Positions 1 to 5,512 of a stretch of 7,516 bases of DNA are shown piece by piece. Source of the DNA: Chloroflexota bacterium (lineage in GTDB: Bacteria; Chloroflexota; Anaerolineae; Promineifilales; Promineifilaceae). The position numbers were made by a program, and so were the translations under genes. Each line of letters opens with the position of its first letter. Position 1 is the stretch's first letter. The notes under the pieces are model-generated. The model did no database searches and was not told the DNA's origin. It worked only from the letters and a program-made list of their open reading frames with translations. The DNA is taken from assembly GCA_008501785.1 (NCBI GenBank), contig QQUD01000525.1:1-7516 (forward strand), read 5' to 3'.

Positions 1-28
1 GCCACCAGGAAATTCGACAGGCAATTCT

Positions 29-57
29 TTGACATGCTCCTTTGCATCTGTTACGAT
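29..57 (+). promoter_or_regulatory. Predicted sigma70-type promoter of the alaS leader
   Basis: A perfect -35 box TTGACA (29-34) is followed after 17 bases by TACGAT (52-57), which matches four of six bases of TATAAT. Transcription would start near 63-65, at or just before the ATG of the alanine-rich leader peptide at 65. The start would then be leaderless, which fits the lack of a Shine-Dalgarno sequence before that ATG. The promoter is seen by consensus only and the start site is inferred. Confidence 0.6.
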
Positions 58-64
58 TTGCCGC

Positions 65-151
65 ATGAATGTGAATTTTGTGACACGAAACAATCATTTT
101 GCCGCCGCAGCCGCCGTACAGACATCACGTCTGGCGAATAGGGCTGCCTGA
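65..151 (+). CDS. Alanine-rich leader peptide of alaS (28 aa)
   Basis: This small reading frame runs from ATG 65 to TGA 149-151. It contains five consecutive alanine codons (GCC GCC GCA GCC GCC, 101-115), then GCG at 134 and GCT GCC at 143-148, so 8 of 28 codons are Ala. It lies directly upstream of a terminator and of alanyl-tRNA synthetase, so the repeated amino acid matches the downstream enzyme, as in classic trp, his and pheST leader peptides. By analogy, the ribosome would stall on the Ala run when Ala-tRNA is scarce and thereby choose the RNA fold downstream. No Shine-Dalgarno sequence precedes the ATG, but the -10 box ends seven bases before it, which suggests leaderless translation. 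The peptide itself probably has no function. The assignment is inferred from architecture, without homologues to hand. Confidence 0.68.
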   Translation: MNVNFVTRNNHFAAAAAVQTSRLANRAA

Positions 152-193
152 GTCACAAAAGCGACAATTTAACCGGCAGATTCCCGCCAGACG
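107..193 (+). promoter_or_regulatory. Competing protector and antiterminator pairings of the alaS attenuator
   Basis: Two exclusive folds share the segment 128-148. In the protector fold, GCAGCC (107-112) pairs with GGCTGC (142-147) and CAGAC (119-123) pairs with GTCTG (129-133). An outer nine-base helix, TTTTGTGAC (76-84) with GTCACAAAA (152-160), could close this region. In the antiterminator fold, CGTCTGGCG (128-136) is perfectly complementary to CGCCAGACG (185-193), the 5' arm of the terminator, and CTGCC (144-148) also pairs with GGCAG (175-179). A ribosome stalled on 101-115 would cover the 5' protector arm and free 128-148 to disrupt the terminator. A ribosome at the stop codon would cover 128-148 and allow termination. 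Pairings are read from the sequence; the mechanism is inferred. Confidence 0.6.
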
Positions 194-221
194 GTGCTTC
201 ACCATCTGGCGGTTTTTTTTT
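184..221 (+). terminator. Intrinsic terminator (attenuator) upstream of alaS
   Basis: CCGCCAGA (184-191) pairs with TCTGGCGG (205-212). After one C-A mismatch, GGTG (193-196) pairs with CACC (200-203) around a tight CTT loop. Nine T residues follow (213-221). This is a textbook rho-independent terminator on the + strand. The opposite strand has no T run after the stem, so it is not bidirectional. It ends 71 bases before the alaS start and no substantial gene precedes it after the promoter at 29-57, so it most likely works as an attenuator. Its 5' arm is the target of the antiterminator segment 128-136. Confidence 0.85.
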
Positions 222-242
222 GCTCAGATACAATTCAAGGTG

Positions 243-270
243 GTAGGGGTTTGGCAGGCCAATCCCCTAC
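243..270 (+). promoter_or_regulatory. Stable hairpin between the attenuator and the alaS ribosome-binding site
   Basis: GTAGGGG (243-249) pairs with CCCCTAC (264-270). Inside, after a T-T mismatch, TTGG (251-254) pairs with CCAA (259-262) around CAGG. No T run follows, so it is not a terminator. It ends 13 bases before the GGAGAG ribosome-binding site. It could stabilise the read-through transcript or act at the translation level; the role is unknown. Confidence 0.45.
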
Positions 271-283
271 AAAATGATTGGAT

Positions 284-289
284 GGAGAG
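284..289 (+). promoter_or_regulatory. Ribosome-binding site deciding the alaS start
   Basis: GGAGAG at 284-289 lies three bases before ATG 293. It falls inside the longer frame that could start at TTG 278, and so favours ATG 293 over TTG 278. Confidence 0.7.
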
Positions 290-292
290 ATT

Positions 293-2974
293 ATGAGACC
301 GACAACAAGTAATGAGATTCGCAAAGCTTTTTTGGACTTTTTTGAAGAGATGAAACATGAAGTAGTGGCCAGTGCGCCACTGCCGCAATATGATAATCCG
401 ACGCTGCTGTTTACGAATGCGGGGATGAATCAGTTTACGGATGTGTTTTTGGGGAAAGAGAAACGGCCGTATTCTCGCGCCGCTACCGCCCAAAAAGTGA
501 TGCGAGTTCAGGGGAAACACAACGACCTGGAAAACGTCGGTCCCTCCCCGCGCCATCACACATTTTTTGAAATGATGGGCAACTTCTCCTTTGGTGACTA
601 CTTCAAAAAAGGCGCAATTGAGTATGCCTGGAACTTTGTCACAGGTGTGCTTAAGCTGGAACCAGAACGCCTCTGGGCAACCATTTATACTGACGATGAT
701 GAATCGTTTGAACTGTGGCAAAAATATTTGCCTGCTGAAAAAATCTTGCGCTTTGACAAGAAGGATAATTTTTGGGAAATGGGCGAAACTGGCCCTTGTG
801 GCCCCAATTCCGAAATGTTCTACTATGTCGGCGATATGGAAACCTGCGATCCAACCCAGTTAAATGCTGATGATGACGAACTGTTCCTCGAATTCTGGAA
901 CCTCGTTTTCATGCAGTTCAATCGTGAGAAAGATGGCAGTTTAACGCCGCTGCCCAAGCCTTCAGTTGATACCGGTTTAGGGCTTGAGCGCATGGTTCGC
1001 ATCATGCAACAAGTCGAAAATAACTATGACACCGATCTGTTCTCACACGCTATTGATCGTGTGCAAAAAATGTTGGGCGATTCGGCCACAGAACGGGCTG
1101 AAAAATATGTTGGCTATCGCGTCATTGCGGATCATGGGCGAGCTGCTACCTTTTTGATTGCCGATGGTGTGCGTCCCGGCAGTACTGGTGCTGGCTATGT
1201 GCTGCGCATGATTATTCGACGGGCCGTGCGGTTTGGGTACAGCATTGGTTTTTCTGAGCCGTTTTTGGCGGAAGTGGCAAAGGTGTACATCGCGCAGATG
1301 AATGAAGCATACCCAGAACTGAAAATCCGCGAGGAGCATGTGCTGCGCACGCTCACACAGGAAGAAAAGAAATTTGCGAGTACGCTGGAATCGGCGATGG
1401 TGCATTTGTATCGCATTGTGGCAGACCTGAACACCAAAGGCGAATCTGAGATTCCTGGTGATTTGGCATTTGATTTGTATGCGACATACGGCTTGCCACT
1501 GGAAATCACGCGAGACGTGGTGCAAGAGCGTGGGTTTACGGTTGATGAAGCTGGCTACACGGCTGCACGACAAGCTCATGCTGAGGCAAGTGGTAAAGGT
1601 GCATTTGGTCAGTATGATGCAGATACGGGTGTTCATGGCGAACTGCTGCAGCAACTGGAAACGTCGGGTCAGCTTGAAAGTGGCGTGGAATACGAACCAT
1701 ATGCTAGTGCTGAACTGGAATCAGAACTGGTTGGCATCATTCAGGATGGCAAGATTGTGGAGCAGTTGCAGACTGGTGATAAGGCTGAGTTGGTTACGGC
1801 CGTTACCCCCTTCTACGTCGAATCGGGTGGTGAAGTATCTGATACCGGGATGATTGTAAGTGAAGATGGGATCGTATTCCGTGTGGACGATGTCCGTAAA
1901 CCGGTTAGCAATCTCATCGTTCATATTGGCGAACTTGTACAGGGCGAAATGTCCGTTGGACAACCTGTAAAACTCCAGGTTGACGACGAACGACGCAGCG
2001 ATATTCGCCGTAATCACACCGCCACGCACGTTTTGCATCAAGAACTGCGCGATAGATTAGGCACCCATGTGACGCAGGCTGGCTCCCTGGTGGCCCCAGA
2101 CAGGCTGCGTTTTGACTTTACGCATGATAGTGCTGTGAATAGCGAGACATTAGCTGACATTGAGTCGGCTGTGAATGATGCGATTGCTGCTAACCATCCG
2201 GTGAATATTGAATTTATGAGTCAGAAAGAAGCAATTGCTGCTGGTGCAATGGCCCTGTTTGGCGAAAAGTACGGCGATATTGTGCGTACCGTTCAAATTG
2301 GCGCAGATGGCAAATCGCGTTACAGCTTTGAGCTGTGCGGTGGCCTGCACGTTAGCGAAACCAACGATATTGGCATGTGCCGCTTCACCAGCGAAGGTGC
2401 TGTTTCGGCAGGCGTGCGTCGAGTTGAGGCTGTCACTGGACGTGGCGCACGTGAGTTAGTGACAGACCGGCTAAACGTACTGGACAAGCTGTCTAGCAAG
2501 CTCAACGTGCCAGTGCATGAGCTAGATTCCCGGCTGGATTCGCTGGTGCAAGATAACAAAGCATTGCAAAAGCAAGTGGACCGGATGCAGCAGCAAATGG
2601 CTGCGATGCAGTTTGAGTCGATTTTGGCTAACACGCAAGAGGTGGCTGGGGTGAAGGTGCTGACGGCGGCTGTGAAAGGTGTGGATGTAGACGGCTTGCG
2701 GCAAATGGCGGACCGGTTCCGTGATCATGTGGGGTCGGGAACGGCCGTTTTGGCCACCGTCAAAAACGACAAGCCGATCATGATTGCGGTTGTCACCAAA
2801 GATTTAATCCCACGTGGCCTGAAAGCTGGCGACATTGTGCGCGAAGTGGCCAAGATGGTTGGCGGCGGCGGCGGTGGTCGTCCTGACCTAGCGCAGGCTG
2901 GCGGTCGTGATGCGTCAAAATTGCCTGATGCATTAAAAGCTGTGCCTGGGTTGGTTGAAAAGGTGTTAGGATAG
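293..2974 (+). CDS. alaS: Alanine--tRNA ligase (AlaRS)
   Basis: This cytoplasmic class II synthetase joins alanine to tRNA-Ala and clears mischarged Ser- and Gly-tRNA-Ala. At 893 aa it is full length (E. coli has about 876). The catalytic domain carries the motif 2 region RVQGKHNDLENVG (71-83) with FFEMMGNFSFGDYF (91-104) and motif 3 GLGLERM (228-234). The tRNA-recognition region includes VIADHGRAATFLIADGVRPG (277-296) and GYVLRMIIRRA (301-311). The editing domain keeps its four zinc-site residues: H575 and H579 in HTATH, C682 and H686 in CGGLH. A coiled-coil linker (about 748-772) leads to the C-Ala domain with the Gly-rich VGGGGGGRPD (856-865). ATG 293 is preferred to TTG 278 because of the GGAGAG just upstream. 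Expression is probably controlled by the upstream attenuator. Two copies of the ACGGCCGT palindrome encode TAV and one encodes RP. Confidence 0.98.
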   Translation: MRPTTSNEIRKAFLDFFEEMKHEVVASAPLPQYDNPTLLFTNAGMNQFTDVFLGKEKRPYSRAATAQKVMRVQGKHNDLENVGPSPRHHTFFEMMGNFSFGDYFKKGAIEYAWNFVTGVLKLEPERLWATIYTDDDESFELWQKYLPAEKILRFDKKDNFWEMGETGPCGPNSEMFYYVGDMETCDPTQLNADDDELFLEFWNLVFMQFNREKDGSLTPLPKPSVDTGLGLERMVRIMQQVENNYDTDLFSHAIDRVQKMLGDSATERAEKYVGYRVIADHGRAATFLIADGVRPGSTGAGYVLRMIIRRAVRFGYSIGFSEPFLAEVAKVYIAQMNEAYPELKIREEHVLRTLTQEEKKFASTLESAMVHLYRIVADLNTKGESEIPGDLAFDLYATYGLPLEITRDVVQERGFTVDEAGYTAARQAHAEASGKGAFGQYDADTGVHGELLQQLETSGQLESGVEYEPYASAELESELVGIIQDGKIVEQLQTGDKAELVTAVTPFYVESGGEVSDTGMIVSEDGIVFRVDDVRKPVSNLIVHIGELVQGEMSVGQPVKLQVDDERRSDIRRNHTATHVLHQELRDRLGTHVTQAGSLVAPDRLRFDFTHDSAVNSETLADIESAVNDAIAANHPVNIEFMSQKEAIAAGAMALFGEKYGDIVRTVQIGADGKSRYSFELCGGLHVSETNDIGMCRFTSEGAVSAGVRRVEAVTGRGARELVTDRLNVLDKLSSKLNVPVHELDSRLDSLVQDNKALQKQVDRMQQQMAAMQFESILANTQEVAGVKVLTAAVKGVDVDGLRQMADRFRDHVGSGTAVLATVKNDKPIMIAVVTKDLIPRGLKAGDIVREVAKMVGGGGGGRPDLAQAGGRDASKLPDALKAVPGLVEKVLG

Positions 2975-2985
2975 CATTTCAGCTT

Positions 2986-3027
2986 GTCAGCAAGTCAGCA
3001 AAAGAGCTGAAGAGCTGAAGTGCTCTT
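2986..3027 (+). repeat. Tandem 8-bp duplications and a small hairpin in the alaS 3' gap
   Basis: The 65-base gap after alaS contains two back-to-back octamer duplications: GTCAGCAA twice (2986-3001) and AGAGCTGA twice (3003-3018). AAGAGC (3010-3015) can pair with GCTCTT (3022-3027), with only four T residues nearby. This is a weak terminator-like hairpin placed directly before the next ribosome-binding site. It may be simple slippage-derived sequence. Confidence 0.5.
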
Positions 3028-3030
3028 TTG

Positions 3031-3034
3031 GGAG
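3031..3034 (+). promoter_or_regulatory. Ribosome-binding site of the small gene at 3040
   Basis: GGAG (3031-3034, within GGGAG) lies five bases upstream of ATG 3040. It favours this ATG over the in-frame TTG at 3028, which overlaps the site. Confidence 0.65.
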
Positions 3035-3039
3035 AAAAT

Positions 3040-3348
3040 ATGCTGCTCATCCCATACAAAAAGTTTACGCTCAATATTTATCGTCCGTTGGCCGAAGTGG
3101 AAGCGCAGTTGGCGGCACGCGTAAAGGAGCGACAGCTTATTCGCAGACGCTCGATTTTAAAGAAGCCGGACCCGGCGACGCCATTTGAAGGGGTGGTGGA
3201 AAACGGCCGTTTTAACATCAACCGCCTCATCAACTACAAAAACTCATTCTTGCCCTATTTAGTTGGCGAAATGGAAGATGAGCTCGATGTGACACGCGTC
3301 ACGTTCATTATGCGGCCTAACCATTTTGTTACGGGGTTCAATTTATAG
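3040..3348 (+). CDS. Short conserved hypothetical protein (102 aa)
   Basis: Function is unknown. The protein starts MLLIPYKKF and has no signal peptide or clear membrane segment. A basic stretch (KERQLIRRRSILKK, about 29-42) is followed by FEGVVENGRFNINRLINYKN and SFLPYLVGEMED, then VTRVTFIMRP. From memory, the pattern of F-x-G-x-V, RFxIxR, Y-[RK]-NSFLP and T-x-[VI]-x-x-x-MRP occurs in uncharacterised bacterial proteins that continue into membrane helices. If so, this copy stops where the first helix would begin. A good ribosome-binding site supports ATG 3040. The palindrome AACGGCCGTT lies at 3202-3211, read as Asn-Gly-Arg. Its stop codon TAG is the only stop between it and the next gene in the same frame. 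It is certainly coding-like, but the family relation is tentative. Confidence 0.75.
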   Translation: MLLIPYKKFTLNIYRPLAEVEAQLAARVKERQLIRRRSILKKPDPATPFEGVVENGRFNINRLINYKNSFLPYLVGEMEDELDVTRVTFIMRPNHFVTGFNL

Positions 3349-3381
3349 AAGAAGTTTGGGGCGAGAAAAATTTTTAACTCT

Positions 3382-4926
3382 GTGAAAGTAATAAACCTTA
3401 ATGCCGAAGACGATATTCACTCAGTTTGTGATCGCCTTGATTGGAGTGGGGCGGAGCAGGTGCTGTTTGTCTTGCCAGAGTCAAATAATGGGCTGAAAGG
3501 GCTTGATTTGGTGCGTTTGCGGCGGTTTGCTGACTGGCGTCGCATTGAAATTGGGTTGGTTTCTGCAGATGGTGGAATGCGGCGGCAAGCGCTGGCGTTG
3601 GGCATTCCAGCGTTCAAAGATGAACAGGGAGCGCACAATCGGCGTGGTTGGTGGCGAGGGCGGCGGCGTGATGAACGCGTTGGCCTGCCGACAACCGGCG
3701 CTGGTTCCATTTCCGAACAATCGCAACAAATAGCCGTGACAAATAAGTTGGCTGCTCATTTGCAACCCCGGGTTTGGGCCGTATCGCCGCGACAATGGCT
3801 GGTTCGGTATGTGGGTATTTTGCTGTTTTGTGTGGCGGTGGCGCTGCTTGTGGTTAGCTTTATCTATTTTGTGCCGACTGCAACCATCACTTTGCACCCA
3901 GAAACGATGGATTTACACGTGGAACAGCCGGTTGTGGCGGATCCGAATCTGGCTGCTATCGATTATCAAAACAAAATCGTGCCGGGGCGCAATTTATTAG
4001 TAGAAATGGTTTGGGATGCTGAATTGGACACAACCGGTGCGGTTGATGTGCCAAATGCTCCGGCGCGTGGGGCGGTTGTGTTCACGAACTTGACGGAAAC
4101 GGCCGTTACTCTCCCCGCCGGAACTCAAGTCAGCACCGCAGACGATCCCGCCATTTTATTTCAAACCCTGTCAACCGTGACAATTCCCGAGGTTGAGGGG
4201 GGCACCGCAGAAGTAGAAGTGGTTGCCGTTGACCCTGGACCACAGGGAAATGTGGCTGCCGAGCAGATTGTGCGGGTTAATGGCACGTTTACGGAACAGG
4301 TGAGTGTGCGCAATGTGTCGGCCATGTCGGGTGGGGCTTTTAGGCAAGAAGCTGTGGTGAATGAAGCAGACATGGCCCGACTGCGTTCTCAAGTTGTGCA
4401 GTTTTTGCAGGCGTTGGCTGCGTCTGAGCTGGAAGCGCAACTGACCGAGGATGAATTTTTGGCGCGAGATTCACTGAGAATTGCTGTGATTTTGGATGAA
4501 ACGTATTCTCATGCTGTTGGTGAATTGACGGAGAGCTTGTCATTAGAAATTCGAGCGGCGTTGGTGGGAACGGCCGTTAACACCACCCAGGCATCTGGCT
4601 TAGTTTATGATATCCTCATCCGAGACGTGCCATTCGATCACACAGTCGTACCCGACAGCATCCACTTCACCGCAGGTGATGTAATTGGTACAGATGACGC
4701 GGGTCGTGTCACATTTGTGATGCAAGCCGACGGCGTCGCCGCCGTTGATGTGGCGCAATCAACACCCACCAGCGCAATTACCGGCCAAGATGCCGATTTA
4801 GCCATCGCGTATCTCAATAAATCACTTCCCCTGCAACAACTGCCGCTGATTGATATTTGGCCGGTCTGGTTTGATCGTGTTCCCTATGCAGCATCCCGAA
4901 TTGAAGTGGAAGTGGTAACCAGATGA
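3382..4926 (+). CDS. Membrane-anchored protein with a Baseplate_J-like extracellular region
   Basis: The 514-aa protein has three parts. A cytoplasmic N-terminal region (1-about 95) contains VLFVLPESNNGLKGLDLVRL and IEIGLVSADGGMRRQALALG, then an Arg-rich stretch (88-99). A single membrane helix spans about 143-163 (YVGILLFCVAVALLVVSFIY). The external region (about 164-514) includes RGAVVFTNLTETAVTLPAGT (229-248), VEVVAVDPGPQGNVAAEQI and VSVRNVSAMSGG. These resemble the Baseplate_J/gp47-like beta domain found in contractile phage and injection-system baseplates. Chloroflexota carry such single-pass proteins without phage genes, so an envelope role is more likely than a phage one, but the function is unknown. 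The start is GTG 3382; the nearest purine-rich motif (GGGGCGAG, 3358-3365) is 16 bases away. Two ACGGCCGT copies encode ETAV and GTAV. The coding call is firm and the domain call moderate. Confidence 0.82.
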   Translation: MKVINLNAEDDIHSVCDRLDWSGAEQVLFVLPESNNGLKGLDLVRLRRFADWRRIEIGLVSADGGMRRQALALGIPAFKDEQGAHNRRGWWRGRRRDERVGLPTTGAGSISEQSQQIAVTNKLAAHLQPRVWAVSPRQWLVRYVGILLFCVAVALLVVSFIYFVPTATITLHPETMDLHVEQPVVADPNLAAIDYQNKIVPGRNLLVEMVWDAELDTTGAVDVPNAPARGAVVFTNLTETAVTLPAGTQVSTADDPAILFQTLSTVTIPEVEGGTAEVEVVAVDPGPQGNVAAEQIVRVNGTFTEQVSVRNVSAMSGGAFRQEAVVNEADMARLRSQVVQFLQALAASELEAQLTEDEFLARDSLRIAVILDETYSHAVGELTESLSLEIRAALVGTAVNTTQASGLVYDILIRDVPFDHTVVPDSIHFTAGDVIGTDDAGRVTFVMQADGVAAVDVAQSTPTSAITGQDADLAIAYLNKSLPLQQLPLIDIWPVWFDRVPYAASRIEVEVVTR

Positions 4927-4943
4927 AATAAGACAACCGGTTC

Positions 4944-4971
4944 TTCCTGGCTCCTTGCCCCCTGCAACTTG
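4944..4971 (+). repeat. Degenerate heptad tract in the intergenic gap before ruvX
   Basis: Four consecutive heptads, TTCCTGG, CTCCTTG, CCCCCTG and CAACTTG, each end in G exactly seven bases apart (4950, 4957, 4964, 4971). The rest of the 112-base gap shows no terminator with a T run. The period is weak but matches the clearer seven-base tracts at 6678-6762. Confidence 0.35.
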
Positions 4972-5005
4972 CATCATTTATAAATCGTAGGGTTTGCGGT
5001 GAGCG

Positions 5006-5019
5006 AAAACGGCCGTTTT
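5006..5019. repeat. Intergenic copy of the ACGGCCGT palindrome
   Basis: AAAACGGCCGTTTT is a perfect 14-bp palindrome just upstream of ruvX. It is the only one of the twelve copies that lies outside a gene, unless ruvX uses the TTG at 5018. This argues that the element is selected or spread as DNA rather than as a peptide motif. Confidence 0.8.
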
Positions 5020-5038
5020 GTGGATCATTGGAATAGGT

Positions 5039-5512
5039 ATGGATTTATACGAACTCGGTGACGGATACGAAGACAACAATCCTTTTACGATCAAAGGGCG
5101 TGTGATGGCGCTTGACCTTGGTGAAAAACGCATTGGGGTAGCCATTAGCGACCCGACGCGGACGATTGCCCAATCTTATGGCTTGGTGTTGCGGACTTCA
5201 CGCAAGGCAGATTATGCGGAATACGGCCGTATTATTGCCAAAGAGCAAGTGAACTTGTTGGTCGTGGGTTTGCCCCTGTCGTTGGCTGGTGAAGAGACAC
5301 AAAAGTCAGCCTGGGTGCGCGATTACACGGCCGAAATGGAAAAATATATCGATATTCCCATCGAGTTTTGGGATGAAGCCCTGACGACTGTGCAAGCCGA
5401 AGCCAGCCTGCGTGAGCGGGGCAAACGCGGCAAAAAGGCACGGGAGCGGGTAGATGCAGTGGCGGCGGCGTTTATTTTGCAAAGCTATTTGGATGCGAAT
5501 ATAGGCAAATGA
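5039..5512 (+). CDS. ruvX: RuvX/YqgF family putative pre-16S rRNA nuclease or Holliday junction resolvase
   Basis: RuvX is an RNase H-fold cytoplasmic nuclease, credited with 16S rRNA 5' maturation (E. coli YqgF) or Holliday junction resolution. From ATG 5039 the protein has 157 aa. The first strand with its catalytic Asp is ALDLGEKRIGVAISDP (24-39, D26). VVGLPLSLAGEE (75-86) follows, then WDEALTTVQAE (111-121, E113) and VDAVAAAFILQSYLD (138-152, D139). The three acidic residues of the site are present. The usual DERL(T/S)T motif reads DEALTT, an Arg-to-Ala change at 114. The start is uncertain: TTG 5018 and ATG 5105 (with AAAGGG six bases upstream) are alternatives, but 5105 would clip the first strand, so 5039 is preferred despite a weak ribosome-binding site. 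The stop overlaps the mltG start by 4 bp, implying coupling. Confidence 0.93.
   Translation: MDLYELGDGYEDNNPFTIKGRVMALDLGEKRIGVAISDPTRTIAQSYGLVLRTSRKADYAEYGRIIAKEQVNLLVVGLPLSLAGEETQKSAWVRDYTAEMEKYIDIPIEFWDEALTTVQAEASLRERGKRGKKARERVDAVAAAFILQSYLDANIGK

Noticed and set aside
3..32. Possible C-terminal end of an upstream + strand gene (HQEIRQAIL then TGA 30-32)
   Set aside because: Only nine codons are visible, and a stop here is expected by chance. It cannot be told from noise without sequence before position 1.
1..66. Minus-strand frame starting at 66 (MRQIVTDAKEHVKELPVEF...) running off the window edge
   Set aside because: The 22 codons look protein-like, but there is no ribosome-binding site or promoter, and the frame overlaps the strong + strand promoter of the alaS leader. 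More upstream sequence would decide it.
64..292. T-box riboswitch upstream of alaS
   Set aside because: No T-box core resembling TGGNACCGCG occurs before the terminator. The similar-looking GGTGGTAGGGG lies after it and forms another hairpin.
274..312. ATG 274 opening a 12-codon frame that overlaps the alaS start
   Set aside because: It has no ribosome-binding site of its own and no notable composition. It is probably chance overlap.
1043..1654. 203-codon open frame on the minus strand inside alaS, and other long antisense frames
   Set aside because: The + strand encodes an intact AlaRS across this span, and the antisense product shows no recognisable motif or sensible composition.
3382..4926. 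Prophage or contractile injection system locus suggested by the Baseplate_J-like domain
   Set aside because: No other tail, sheath, capsid or integrase genes are present, and the protein has a membrane helix between its two parts.
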